A stretch of DNA of 64,000 nt from Varroa destructor (Eukaryota; Arthropoda; Arachnida; Mesostigmata; Varroidae): the NCBI RefSeq assembly GCF_002443255.2, contig NW_019211459.1:24047290-24111289 (forward strand), read 5' to 3'. The notes beneath the pieces are model-generated. The model saw only the letters and a program-made list of their open reading frames with translations, was not told the DNA's origin and searched no databases. The translations under genes were made by a program, and so were the position numbers. Below, piece by piece: positions 14,386-28,240 of the stretch (its first letter is position 1; each line of letters opens with the position of its first letter).

Positions 14386-14487
14386 GAGCACATGTGGTTT
14401 GGGTTCGAAAGCAGCCGTAGGTACACTTTGCTTCGTGCTAGACGAATACGGCAACCTTCTAAGGCAACACCTAACGACAGTACCATG
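14386..14487 (+). mobile_element. SINE-like element, copy C (5'-truncated, tandem to copy A)
   Basis: Repeats the region from the B box onward of copy A: GGGTTCGAA, then AGGTACACTT, CTTCGTGCTAG, and a CCTAACGACAGTACC end that matches CCTAATCGATGGCGGTACC of copy A with small gaps. It lies just 20 bp after copy A, so this is a tandem or dimeric unit. Confidence 0.5.
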
Positions 14488-17400
14488 TGTTAAACATGAA
14501 ACAGTTAAGCTTGAGACTATATCGAATCTATCAATTGCTATCAGCTGATGCATGTACGGATAATTATTGTTTTTGCTCTAAAAATTATCCGCCACCATGC
14601 TGCATGCAAGCTGATCGATGCTAATGAAAATTATCTCGCCGTGCTCTATTCATATAACATGTACGTGTATAGGAAACGACGCCTTGACGAGCGTTCACAC
14701 ATAAAGCGATTCCTTTGACGTATGCTTCTATCTATTGCATTTCACGTTGACTACTGTTACAGAGCTTGTTGTATAGAACGCCCCCGTAATGGCAGCGATT
14801 TTATCGTTGCCCGTATTCAACGACATGTCAACTAGGTGTTTTTCTAGAACATTCTGCGTAGGTCCGTCTCAACTTTACGTTCTCGCGTTTTTTTTGAAAG
14901 TCCGTTAACGAACGAGTCCTTTAGCGTTCGACAAAGATAATTTCAGCATATAAACGTGATTGGTACGTGATGGAACGCAGATTTTTAAAAAGTACGAGAT
15001 TATCCGCATCATTATTCGAATGAACAAACCGGAAGGACTTTGCACAGGAACCCCAATGTGACAAGAGAAAATGGACGCCATATTTATTTTTTGGGAAAGC
15101 GCCATCTGAAGGATTAACGCGTAAGCAAATACGTTAAATTTAAGAGTACTCTAGTACGCTGTTTTGAAAAAAGCTTATCATGGCCATTATTACAATTTAT
15201 TATACATTCCGTTGTTTGAACATTTACCTGATTATTTTCGAATGTATACTGTTGAATCGGGCTCAAAATCGACTCGTGTCTTCGATTTACTTATAACAGA
15301 AGCTGCCTAGCAATATTCGGTTTCCCGCTTATCATCCGCATTGGAGCTCACACAGCTTGAAAACGCTATAACACGTTTTTTAGATCCGTTGCTAATAACC
15401 CCATTATAGTTAGTTCGCGTGTGTGCATCTACCCGTCTCACAGTAGACGGTCTATGACAACGAAAGGAACAAACAAATGTACATGACACACCTCCGTCCG
15501 ATAGTAAGCATTTATCTGAAGTTGGTAGTAATGTAGTTACACGACCCGTAAATTCTAACCCACTTGCCTTGTTCGCCGAAGACATCTCAGTGATCTCCGA
15601 ACATAGTCGATAACTCTGCACGTTTCGCCATATTACGTAGACGCTTGGAGGGTAACTACTGGTAGTTCTCGTGGTGCATAGGTAACATACTTACAGGAAA
15701 CTTATAACACGCGTTTCATTAAAAAGTAATTTAGTTCCAATTAACAAGACTGAAAGTTCTACAAATTGAAGCATTCGAAACATATCCCAAGCTCAGCGGC
15801 GAATCAATAACAGTATATCGATATACATCTTAAGTTGTAGAGGACAAACTATTGCTAACGGTTTACATTTTGTAGTATTGATATCCTCCTACCTGTTTTA
15901 AAGTTCCGGCTGTGATGGCGATCTGGTGTAGTAACGCTATTTGCCAGCAAATTACAGGCCCATAGCTGGCTTGAGTCACTTCAACAGTGCTAACCAAAAT
16001 AGGCCAACTATGAGGCAGATGTCAGGTTCAGAACCGAAGTACTTTTATTCGCTGTTGATTCGTGCGATGTTCTTTTTTTCTTTGCACATGGGCCTTTTCC
16101 TTCGAATTACAAGAGGGAAATCGGTATATCAGCACCTATAGTTTTTATCGATCCTTTAACAGTCTCGTAAGCGAAATCTTGTCATTTTATTATCTATGCA
16201 TCCAAATATAAACATTTCCTCTAGCTCAATTCACATCAGTCAAATAAGTACCCCCCTTAGCCGGGGGCTACCTGTTCCGAGAAGCACGCATGATAAATTG
16301 AGTCGAGCGGTATTGTAACTTCAAGATGTTGATCTCTATGGATGTTTCTCGCGAGTAGACACACTAAAATGTTCAAGAGTCAATTCGATTAATTACAGAG
16401 TTCATAAGTATTGCAAAAAAAAAAACGACTTCTTAGTAATGACCCCTTAGAGCGATCACATCGGTACGGGTGGGGTCTCTCTAGAAAGACCCGATGACTC
16501 AGAGGCAGAATTTCTAGTCAAAGAACCCGCGTTCCAACGTATAAAACTGTATATAACACAGTGACATAGCAAAGCAGATCAGAGCTCGAACTGATGCTGT
16601 GACTTCAAACTATCTCATTAATCTATTTTATTCAATGAATAATTGTGATAGAAAACATAGCTTGCTTTCAGCAAAGGGGTTAGTATTTGATGTTCCAAGA
16701 TTGTTTAGCGGTCTGAACCTTTTGCTGAAGCCACCATCAATACAGTTCAAGTCTATGAAATCATCGTTAAAGCTAGCCTTTCTAAAGTTGGCTAATGTCT
16801 CGCATCTTTCATTACCTTCTTAATCACTTTTATGTCTAACAACCCTTTTTCCATAGTATAATAAGACAACTTTCGACTACTCTAGCGCTCATTGGCTAAG
16901 CCCCTTATGAGCCGCCAGACAAGCTTACGGGTGAAGACCAATCGACAGACGCTATGGAGCGCAATGAATACACAGTGTCAATCTCAGCCTTCGAGCTGTT
17001 TACGCGTAGATACAACCAAAAGTATCACCAAGCCAAAGATCGAGGTACTGACATAAGACTCTCAGCGTATGAAAGGATTTATGAAAGCGATCAGGCAATC
17101 GCTAGAAGCTTTGATCTCGTGTACGAGTTTAGGACGATTCCCTCGATTACGAAGATAGACGATTGCGGTAATTACGTCGCATGATTATTAGCGCTGATAA
17201 ACGCACTGACATAGTATATTCGGTTTTTCTCGAGTATTGAAGACTAACTGTCGGCCGATCTATGCCTGTACACGCATTTGCCTTTGCGCAGCTGCGGTGG
17301 ACGCCAGAGTTTTATGGCAACAGATTCGCTATAAATTCGCTGCGGTAGAGAATTAAAAGAGGTGAAAGATAACAACAGGCAGTAGTGGCAAGTTATTAAG

Positions 17401-20135
17401 TGGTTATTTTTGCACAGATAACGCACATCTGTAAGACAGGTAAATATTGAGTCGGAGTTTGAACTGCTCGTCATGGTTCAATAGTAATGTGTACGCTTAT
17501 GAAATTTAGGAGCGTGTGACGGTTCGAAAAGAGGCGTGATGAAGATGCGGTCCATGGGATCGGTCGTCCGAAGCAGTGCCTTACGGCAACACTAGTGATG
17601 AAACCGCGCATGTTGATGAGTCAGATCGGAATTTAGAAGTGGTACCACCTGCGACTCAACTAAAAATCAGGCAGGCCCACGGCCTGCGGCGTGCCCGATA
17701 GCCTATCAACGACGTCCCCGTTTCTGAGACTAGCGGGACTGGTAATACAGTAAACTACGCAGCGATAAATCTTGGCAAAACGTCCTGACTGCTAGTCAAA
17801 CACTTAGAGTAATAGAAATACTACAGCATAGATCTAAGAACAAAAATTGACTCAAAGTAACATTGGCGTGCTGTTTTTTTTACAAAAGAAGAACCATGCT
17901 GATTGAAGAGTCACGTTCTGTTTGCAAGGCCTTGAGTCCTAGACAACATTTAGATTTGCATTTGTAGCGCAATTAACCTATAGCCAAAAGTATCAGTTTC
18001 TCAATAGCGCTTAACAAGTACGAATATAAAAATGTCTGAAGAATTAAATTGTTCCATTCATAGCAATCGAACGTCGAAAACCTAGGCTTGGCTCTTTACG
18101 CTCCTTTCATTTGTTGTCGTTCCTATGCGCCACGATGTTTCTGTCCATATCTCCAACTTCGACAAAACAATCCAAACTCACCGATGTATTAGGTTAGTCG
18201 ATTTCAAAGTCCACCTATTTCTCTACGAAAGGTTCCTTTGCCTGCAATGAAATTGTCTGAGGCCAGACTGGCTCGAGAAGGACGTGCAGCAACATTCGAG
18301 GGTATCAACAATGATTTACAGCCTTCTGATACTTTTAATACATAACCGACCTAAGGTTAGCTAATAGACCTAATTAGAGGTCAGTCTCTTTCTCGATGAC
18401 GGTTGGCAGGCAGTTTCCTCAAAACAGACATTATCTACTACGTTAGTATAGCTACATGTGTTACCCACCACGAGAACGAGCCATACGTTCGTAGAAAAGA
18501 TGTTCGGGCTAAACATACTCAGCGCCAAAAACTGCTCGACAAAGGCAATGGAGACAATGACGTCCGGTAGCAGCAAGCCCCGCTTTTCACAAGTGGGCAA
18601 GATCGTCTTGGCAACAAACCATGTGCGGGACGAAAACCGCGCGCAAGATCTGGTCTTTTCTGATGGTAAGCAACTCTTCTGTCGGATATCGGAAATATTC
18701 GTGGTGAACTCTGCAGCTGTCCATGGCTAGCATATATTGAACAGGATTTCCCATGGCGTTCTTAAATGAAACGATACGACAGTTAAAAAGTGGACATGCG
18801 AGTAATATCACTGGTGATAAATATAAACAAGTGAACTTGTTCTTTTGTTTTAACGACACGTTCTTCTGTGTAGGGTGCTATATATCAAAATAGAAATCTA
18901 CATGTTGCTAGGAAAACATGCGCTAACATAGGTCAGCCAACCTAATATACCTAGCGATTTTCTTAGCCAATGCGAATATAAGGTGGACAGGGATCCGTCT
19001 AGGCAACAGACTTCAGATCCATATTGGTCTGTAACCACGTAGATGAAACGCTGATTCATGCAGATTAACACCTAACGAAAACCTAGGAAATGAAAACATT
19101 GTCATTGCGAAGCTAAGGGCGCAAGCCGATGCTGCAAATGTATGACAGTGTACCAGCTCTCATGGGGTTCAAGGTCGAGGCCGCCTAATGAAAACGATCT
19201 ATCTCTCCGATAATCGTTTACAACCTTACGACGCTGGACGTAGTAAAGATTCTGATGAACTTTAGCGTCCCACATTTGGCGAGGTGTTTGGCGTCGCGAC
19301 TGGGGCTTCCAGTGGAGTGGAGGGGAGGGAAGGGGAGGCCACATAGCGGAATAACGACATTTGGCGCTACACGAGACCAGCATAACGGTATGGGAACACT
19401 ATGATACAAACGAAATTCATAACCGCTGTTGTTCTTCCTAGTACGTAAAAAGGAACAACGGCAAAAAAGCTTGATTATATAAATAACCTACGAAATATGT
19501 CTCATATAACATACAAGAGAAAATACTATAATTCTAGTAATGTAATAGAATGCTCCACGAAATTAAAAACGAGGAGCATCACTCATTTTTCATCTTGTAG
19601 TCTAATTATTGTATAGTAGAAAAATAGTTCCACAGCTATTTTTTTTTAGTTAGTTAAACGTGCAACGTGCACTTAAACGTGACATATAGTGGCCGAACGA
19701 GCACGCTGCTTAAAGCTAGTGCAACTTTTTTTTCTGTAAAAGCTATTTGAAGTGCTCTTTATCCCTGATTAAGCAAACGTAAACAAATATATATTTTCTA
19801 GTTGTCCTAGGTGTTAGCATCTTCAGGACAGCTTGAAAAATGAGGCAGCACAATGTATCTTTGGACCCGCATATACTGTGGGTCTCTTCTGGCCTATGAA
19901 GTCTGAGATATGCGTAAGATACTACCGAAATGATAGCGTAGCTATGTTTTGCCGTGAGGACCAGAAATGTAAATATTACACTAACACTAGAAAACGTCAT
20001 TCAAGCCTGTGCCCTACGTTGAATGCTTGCAACGATTTTCATAACGATCACGTACGGGTACGTTTAGACGCGTGTTGACATCAGTCAGTAACCCGTTTGT
20101 TTAGTGGTTCTGACGGTTAGTTTTTGCTCTGCCTG
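14488..20135. other. Intergenic, no gene recognised
   Basis: Holds a 76-codon ATG frame with a charged product at 16954-17184 (+) and a possible 15-bp terminal inverted repeat pair at 18187-18201 and 18933-18947. Otherwise I see nothing. Confidence 0.5.
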
Positions 20136-20516
20136 TTAGCAAGGACGTAAAGGCGATCGCCATGATGCCCTAGACATTAATTGCATTTCCGTGAGTTCTT
20201 GTCGCTCCCCCTTCACTTTAGAAGTCATATCACAGCCGTCTAGGTACAAACGACACTGACCAGACAATGCCAATGATGGATTTTTGTCGAGACTACGCTT
20301 CTGGCAATCTACAGCCGAGATGGTCTCCACAATCGCGTTACACGTCATTGTCGGCAATAATAGCCAATGCCCAAGTTCATAGTATCTGAATATTATTCCA
20401 AGCTCTGCACCAGGTAGAGCCTTTAAGCAGGACACAGACGCAAACACTTTCGCTCTGTTTACACACTGATCGCTGCTGTTTCTGTCCGGCAAACGGAACG
20501 ATCCCGCCGGCAGCAT
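20136..20516 (-). CDS. Candidate ORF, 126 aa, hypothetical
   Basis: ATG directly preceded by an in-frame TGA-TCC, ending in TAA. The product has cysteines in three spaced pairs (C-x10-12-C twice, then C-x6-C) plus a last residue Cys, but no signal peptide, so a secreted cysteine-rich protein is not supported as written. I recognise no family. Roughly one ATG frame of this length is expected by chance in the window. Confidence 0.18.
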   Translation of the reverse strand: MLPAGSFRLPDRNSSDQCVNRAKVFASVSCLKALPGAELGIIFRYYELGHWLLLPTMTCNAIVETISAVDCQKRSLDKNPSLALSGQCRLYLDGCDMTSKVKGERQELTEMQLMSRASWRSPLRPC

Positions 20517-23500
20517 GGATCACAGACATTTTACCATAATAAAAATAGAAAATTGAACTAGAGCTACAAATTTTGCCAGCCAATTAGACAGTGCACAAAA
20601 AATTAGGTAATTTTATTTGGTGAATATCTGTATCGATACTATATGTGTTAGTTCTAGTTGGTGGCGGGTAATAACCCAGGCTAAGGCTCAACGCTAAGAA
20701 TAATACTGGATTTGAAAACTAGCTGTTCTGCTTTGAGGATCCGTTCTGTAGTTCTATAGAAACTAGCTTTGGCCTACAGAGGAGTCGGAAAAAAGCGTTT
20801 CTTTAGGTATTTTCCGTATCCAGTTGAGTGGCTCACATCTAGTTAGGATTGATTCGTCTGTATTCAAATGCACACCTTTACTTTGTAGCGTTCGTATTTT
20901 TACTTGGTAGGTGTCAGAAATGGTGGACGTCATCAGGCTTACTAAATACTAACATACGGATACATCACAGACTGTTTCTAACATGCTCCTTTTGCTTGCC
21001 CTAGGGTTCATGAACGGATGTTCGCATAGTCGGTTCCGACTATGTTAGCATATCAACAATGAGTCTATTCTGTACGCAGTAAAACAATTTTTAAATTCTT
21101 ATCGATTGTTTTGTTTTTTTTTTTGTGAAATCACTGTTACACGATCATCCGTTAACACGCGCCGCAGAATTGCCGGTCGCCCCATCGAGGCTTTCGAGGT
21201 TCTACATACTTCAGCGCGTCCGACAGTTTCGTTGTACGATTTCACGTCAACACCGTCAAAACAAGCATTGCGAACTTCAGATGATTTCGCACCTTTCTTC
21301 GATTTGTTTAGCGTCCCTGCTGCCGCTGTAGTTCGCGCGATGCCCGCGACGCGGTCCGATGCTCCGTCCATCATCGGCCAACCAACAGCTCCGTCATACG
21401 CAAACCTGGAATGGTCGTTTATCGGTCATCAACCTCATGGATGCGCGTTTTGGCTGGCGTGCGTCGCTGTTCGCAGTCCGTTTCACTCTCTGATAAGACG
21501 GCATCGAGCGTGCTTACGTGTCTAAGGTTGATATCGAGACGAGCATAGGGCGTATCATTATTTGTCATTACAGGATTATCAGATTCACCTATTTTCGTGC
21601 GGGTATTGTTATGCAGCTTGCTGCCATCTACGAACATCGCGTTATAAAACTTGATAGTTAATTCTAGGCCGGGGCTGAGTCGAAAAGTGCAACCGTTTCG
21701 AAATGCTAAAGTCGCTATGGGGCAACATTGTCAACTGCAACAAAATGACGGGTACAGCAAGAAGGTCGCAGCACAACTGTAGCAGGCTCAAGTTCACAGA
21801 AGTTCAGGCCGAGCGTATCCAGACTCGTTTCAGAGTAAGCTGGGACCAATTGCAGGATAGTCTCGAATAGCCTCTAATATGTGCGTGCAATCCAAGTTAC
21901 ATTCGAGAAATGATCGTGAAATAAATACGGGCGCAAGTCTGAACGTTCTAAGGAAAAAATTAACGTATTTTTCGCGTTGTTCATTGCCCCCCTTCGCTCG
22001 CTCGAGCGACGACAGCCACCCGGTTTCGATATTCTGTGTATTAATATACTTTTCTAACTATCGCCCATTCCCTCTTTGCCTATGGAGAAGAATGCCTTCA
22101 AATAGTACATTAGCTCAAAAGCAGTTCAAGCGGTGCATGCCATTAGAGGGCGTGTACGATTGTATAGATCTTGACACGTGCAAATCCTTCCTGGTCTTGC
22201 GATGAGATCTTCGAAGCTACGTTTCAAGGGAAACTATTGAAACTGGCCTGTGTTTGGAACTATTAACTATTCTAGATGTGTAGAAATAACGGGAAAGAGC
22301 ATAAACGGTATTGCAAATACGGAAGAGAAGCTAACGTAATGTCGCTCATCTATGTACTTTTTGGTTTCTGTATATACTATTAACATTACATACGCCTGAG
22401 AAAAAATCCTTGACTAGATTTAAAAAAATGATCAGTAGAGGTGAGATTTTCGACTTCATTAGACACTAGAAACCAGACCTAGAGGTACTTTGTCTAATCT
22501 TTAGCATTGAGTTTAATATCTACATCTAACTTCGGGCTAAATATCGCTATTAGCGTCAGAAGTTCATGTTGACGCTGAGGTAAGTAATCATTTAGATATA
22601 GTTCTAAGGACGCGTGAAAGGAGTCGTGTGCGATTAGTGTATTCAACAACTCTCAAACGTATCTACTTTCTGTACTGTTTACTCAACCCGATGGCTCAGC
22701 GTACGTTGCGTCTGTCGCCGGGATGTCGTGACGCTAGAACCCGCCCATTGTGTACTTACTGGGCCAAGTATACCATCTCAGACGAGTCAGTTATATCCGA
22801 CCTAAGCCTACTTAGATACTCTAGTTCAAGTATCAACATAACAATCTGTCCTGCCTATCTACCTCTACGACCGACTGTGCGATTACATAAGCAGTCAGTT
22901 TAAACAATCTTCGATCTCCGATGAGCGTTACCGACCATAAACCGTTGTTATAATGTGTAGGCCGAGCAATACAATTTTTTTTACGACTATCATCGACCGC
23001 TACTCCTCCACAAGTCATTGTTGTCAGATAGAGGTACAGATAAATGTTTTTCTAATGGATATATGATTTTATGGTAGCCTTCAAAACCAGTTGGTAAACA
23101 TCGGTTTCCTCAATTAGCAATTGCTCTGTGATCTTAGATCAATCATATCATAATTCTAGTTAAACTTCAATGAAAGCGATCGTATGGGCAAAACTTGATC
23201 AGGCACAAAGGCGCATGTAAACGAAACGAGAGACGTAAACTGTGATAAGCCGCCACAGCATTGATGAGGCCGCGTTGATCGCTCCCGTTATAGGCTATAA
23301 GAAGATTGACTAATCAAGCTTTTACTTACGGAAATTCTCAAACCTTTCGTCGTACACGCCGGTCTACATGCCCAGCTCAAACATATGATATATAGTGAGG
23401 CAGTCTCGAAGATTATATATCATTTTTATATTAACTTTATTTCTGACCAGTGGACGTAAGTTAATTATGCACACACGGTTAGCGACTGAGTCAATTAAAT

Positions 23501-26100
23501 AATGTGTACCGTTTAGAAGTATCTGAATGGACGAATTCAGTCAATCAGAGGCCCTGCCTATCGTCTGTTCGTTCTTTCAGCACATTTCGACGGCCCAAAG
23601 AAGAGCTCTTATCATTCTCAGGCCATACTTCAGGATCTTCTCTCGAAAAAAATTCACTCGAAGAAAATATAGCCAAAATGGTTATAGTTTTTCTACATAT
23701 ATCAGTGCTTATATAGTACGTATGTTACGTAATACCGCAATTTGTAAGTCTGACTTAGCGCGCGAATATGTACAGACACAAATTATTTCACATATTTGAT
23801 TAAAGTTAGATCAAATAGGGAATCGCTTGCTTTGCAGTGAATGAGCTAAATGCTACCTCGTCTCAATCAATGTTAGATTCTCTTTTCTCACGTGTGCAGT
23901 GCCCCTTTCGCAAAGGGTCAGTTCTTTATATATTCAGTTACATTATATAAACCGGTATATTTTAGCACCCCGCAAATGTGACCCATGTTCAATACTGTTA
24001 TAGGGTGTTATCAAGACATCATAACAGTGCTCTTTCTATAAAAGGGCGTATAGTGTGACGAACAGCTACCGCTTCATACGTTTGCCACACACATATACAT
24101 ATGTCTCAGACCGAAACATTATTCAGATGGTTTCGTAGCTCCGGCTTTTCTAGGAGTTGCACTTGGCCACCACAAGGTTTCTATAATCTCGTCCATGATA
24201 ATATCGCTTTCCTAGAATGCCAACGCCCCAGTTTACGGAACATCTAAACCACAGTCATTAAACTGAGCGCCAGGGGCCATTATTTTGAATTGTAGAACGC
24301 CCCTTAGATAGCCTTCAAAAACATCACCACACATTGTCATATACTTACGCAACTATGGGATCAAGATGCAGCGTGCAGGATACAACCTTAGGTTGCGAAC
24401 GCCGAGATGAAGAAAGTACAGGATACACTTGAGTCTATACAGATCTCAAGCTATCAGTGGCAGCCGTGCCCGTCTCTGTTTAGAGCTCAAGATCTCTTTC
24501 CAAGGATAAAAAGTTACACTGATAAATTGGCTACGATTCGCTGGCCAGACAAAGTGAAGACACTTGTCATAGCCTTAACAAGTAAAAACGTTTTGTCTGG
24601 CCAGCATCCCATTTCTGGGATACGTTTTCCGATCGGCGCACAAGGCATCCGGCCTGTAATTGAGTCCGAATTTTGCTAATGAAAAGCTGCAGGGATATAC
24701 CTACTGATTCTGACGTAAATACGTACCGTAAGAACTAGCGCTTTTGTCTTTTTGTATGTTGAAAGTAGCGAATGCACTACGCTGAGCCATAACGCTACGG
24801 ACTGCAGACCGGAAGATCGTTCACTAGATACTCTTAAAACAGTAACGTTTTGGCAAAAACCTTTTTTCGTCAGTCTCATTCCGTATCTGTTTCCTACCCT
24901 TTAGAAATCTCGACAACAACCTCGATGCTCTCCCTTCATGCTGCCTTTCTAACAGTCGATATTTCTTCAGGTGTCTGAGAGTGGACGACTATCGTAGAGA
25001 ATGTGACAGACTGCGATATTTTCTTTGACAAACGATTTTGATTCAGTAAATAGAGTAATACTATTTATCACGTTCACGGTGACCTCAAGTGAAAATTGAA
25101 CCTATTTCAGGATGCAATGCTAATGCCGATCGTATGTGTTTGGGACCTCATATCATCTTTGGGAAATCATTATAGCAAAAGCATTTCGAGCAGTTCTGGT
25201 TAGGAAACAGCGGGAAAACGACGAGTTTGGTATGAATTTAATGAAAGAGCTTAGCTGTTTGTACGAGAAGGGAAAATCAGTATCGTAGCCTAAACGATGG
25301 AATAACCTACTACGGCCTACATTTTACTTCGGACAGATATCCTTCGATAGAGGCTATATCTACATTTTAAAATCAGCTACAACAATATTGCTTTATATCT
25401 AAAGTACGGTATACATTATCACACATAGAGGTCTATGATTTTTAAAATACTGCGTGTCTACGCTGACGACAAACCACTTCAGTGGCCCAATAAACTTAGA
25501 CCACGTAACCGTTTGAGGGCCATCGTTATGAAGACGTGCACTGATTGCCTTGAGTGATTTAGTTACTTATTAAACATATCCGAATCGAAATTTGAAGAAT
25601 ACGAACATTGAAGTGATTTTAGGCAGCGATAAATGGGACGGTTCCAAAGCACTGACCTCCTATTACCCCGCACACCTGCTACTCCTGGCATTGAGAAAAC
25701 ATCGCTCCTTTATAGACCGAGATAAACGTAAATTATGTGGGGTGATAATAAGGATCACGTATAACATTGTATAGGAGTTTACGCAGTTCACCACCATAAC
25801 AATGTATACGGAGCTTGTATTTCATTATATACCAACCGCATTAACAGTTTCTCTGTTACGGACCGATTAGCGACACTGCCTTGCAAAAAAATTTCCAAAA
25901 TACAAAGGAATATAAAATGGCCGAAAATGGTACCAACTCGTAAGGTAAATTAGCACTTCGACCAGAAGCATTAATGGCCACGCCAGTAAAAGGCTATAAC
26001 AATGCGGTGGTAAGATTGTTGAAGTTGGAAACCCTAACTGCGGCGTACCTGCCTCGCGCCACGTGATATCCTGCACTTCCTTTTTGCAGTGTTTTGTTCC
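20517..26100. other. Intergenic, no gene recognised
   Basis: GC rises modestly near 21.1-21.5 kb, where frames of 139 (+) and 91 (-) codons overlap. A 90-codon ATG frame lies at 24407-24679 (+). None match a known family. Confidence 0.5.
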
Positions 26101-26373
26101 CAAATGTTTATTATCATAATCTATCTAATATACGGTAATAGGCAGGAAAGCAACAAAATAATTAAACCTTACGATCCCAATCAAAGTTGCTCACCATAAT
26201 ATGCATATTTACTTAATTGCCTTTCAGGTTCAAAGGTCAACGCGATATATCGGCGACGGCTATAGCAGCTCTGTGGGCACATACTAAGCCATTCGTCTTC
26301 AGTCACATTCAGTATACTGTGCTAGAAAATATAGAATTTTCACTTTATCACTCTTCCGGCTTTTTACTTGTGA

Positions 26374-26688
26374 TTATTGGCGGCGAAAATTTTTGTCACG
26401 ACAGGTGTTTGGTCCTACACGTCGAGCATGTCTACTCCTCGATTGTTTTCCATCTTTTACTGAATCGGCATTCTCTGCTCTGGGAAGTCGGGGTAAACCA
26501 GATAGCATGCCCACTGTGGGCGGCAGCTGTTGCTGCTTCGGATACTCATGGTGCTTTACAAGGATGGCTTTATCTAACTGGGGGTTCCTTTCTGGTGCGC
26601 AGTCTAGCGTCTCAATATAAAAGGATAGAGTATCCTCGAAGTCATCGTCTGCGATCTTGTGGACTTTGGCTGGAGGCTTTCGGTGCAT
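26374..26688 (-). CDS. Candidate single-exon ORF, 104 aa, hypothetical
   Basis: The first ATG after an in-frame TAA opens a 104-codon frame. The product is hydrophilic: an acidic stretch DDDFEDT near residues 14-20, then a Pro/Gln-rich and a basic C-terminal part. The first half prefers C or G at third positions, and the block is visibly more GC-rich than its flanks. An AATAAA lies downstream on the same strand (26112-26107). Against it: the opposite strand is also open for 178 codons, and a length of about 100 codons can arise by chance. No family recognised. Confidence 0.25.
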   Translation of the reverse strand: MHRKPPAKVHKIADDDFEDTLSFYIETLDCAPERNPQLDKAILVKHHEYPKQQQLPPTVGMLSGLPRLPRAENADSVKDGKQSRSRHARRVGPNTCRDKNFRRQ

Positions 26689-28079
26689 TTCGTTATTCCC
26701 GACAACTTAGAACCTTCAAGGAGGGTTCCGCGAGAGCAACACATTCCACGTAAAAATGAAGTTGTGCTACGAGACCGCAGCGTGTGACAGTGAGGAAGAT
26801 ACGTACGTATTGAGCAAGAACCAATTTTGTCTAGAGGATGTTATTTCAATGTGCTACGAAAAAGGGACGATGACCAATCTGCGTAAAAGACTGCCTTAAG
26901 TGGCATAGTAAAATTCGTGCGAGAGAGAATTGTCCATGTAGTCATTATCGCTATTCGTGACCACCCAAAGTAAAATGAATTTTTACACCATTTACTGTGT
27001 TAGTCGACACTTTACTACAGCTACTCTTTCTAGGTTTTCTTAAACGATTAGACCTACATTGAAATAGATCTATTGATGTACGGGGTTTGCGTTACATAGC
27101 GACCGTCAGTTATAACTGCTTAGAAACCTTTCCGGAAGAACCAGCTTTATCCAAATCCGATTCAAGACTTTAACAAGCAACACATATTAACTCTATTACA
27201 AACGCTATTTTATTAACTGTTCGATCGTTTATAACGATCGCATTTGCTCTGACTAATGTCTAAAGTGCATTTCTGTGATTCATCACCCCTCGGAAGTGCA
27301 TTTCGGTCCTGTTTTTTCGCCCACTTTTTATCTCAATTCTATCTAGAACTCGTTCGGGGGATCGTTAGAGAAGTCTTTCCAATTCCGGAACGGAAGGAAT
27401 CTTGCTATAACTGTAGAGTAACAATGACGATTGTGGCTTAAAGCGAACAGCGCGTGCTTCGTCAGCTAATGGGGTTCACTAGCGAAATCAGAAGGAGCCT
27501 TGAGTGCTTTGCATGCGCGGGGTAGTTCAATTCTACGGGTACCAAAATAAGCTTACGCAAGAGTCAGTAAATAATCGCAAAACCACTCTTTATACGTTAG
27601 TGTAGGTCGCATGTATTTCCTTGTCGCATTTTGTTCGACCCATATTTCTCGGTGTTGGCTCATTCCTCCCTTAGCTATTCGTAATGCTCGTTGTGGTAAG
27701 TTTCATTTGACCACTATATGCGTACCTAGCTAAATCAGCTTCTTTAACAGCTGACTAACTTAATTATGGACCAAAAAGAATAACTTCTTCCGTCATGCTA
27801 AGGCTCTACACTAGATGCGTGCTTCATATTTGTGCCTTCCGTCAATATCTATTTCCTAAAATAGTCGACATGGCTTGCGCGAAAAAGAAAATTGGATAAA
27901 TGACCTCTAGCCAGCTACCTCTAAGGAAAATAAACGATAATCATAAAGCGTTGGAAAATGGAATGGAGGCCTACGATAGTACGTGTCATAAGCTATTCGA
28001 ACTTCAATTCTGCGCAGTGTACTTCATAAATCGAGCTCAAACTGTCGGCCTTGCATGATTTCGGCAATTTGGTGTTGGC

Positions 28080-28240
28080 ATCATATAGCCTAGTGGATAA
28101 CGTATTTGTTTGGCAATATTAGGGACACGTTGCAGTCTAGGTTCGAATCCAAACACAGACAGGCTTTGTTTCGTGCTAGCAGGAGCCAGCCTGATAGAAT
28201 GTCCAGCAGCGATCGCGGATATAAAACTCGAAACGTAAAG
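28080..28240 (+). mobile_element. tRNA-derived SINE-like element, copy B (best preserved)
   Basis: A box TAGCCTAGTGG (28086-28096) and B box GGTTCGAATCC (28140-28150) both match the pol III internal promoter consensus exactly. The inter-box spacing is longer than in most tRNAs and the downstream body (TTTCGTGCTAGCAGGAGCC and onward) is not tRNA, so it is a SINE head rather than a working tRNA gene. The same body occurs in copy A. Confidence 0.65.

Noticed and set aside
16954..17184. 76-codon ATG frame with a strongly charged product
   Set aside because: Good start context, but many ATG frames of this size are expected by chance; no homology.
18933..18947. Nuclear receptor inverted-repeat element (AGGTCA-type) near 18,931
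   Set aside because: Half-site spacing is two, not the one-base spacing of an ecdysone response element, and it is far from the P450.
24407..24679. 90-codon ATG frame
   Set aside because: Plausible composition but chance length and no family recognised.
28086..28150. Functional tRNA gene
   Set aside because: A and B boxes are present, but spacing is too long, no acceptor stem pairs up and the body continues into SINE sequence.
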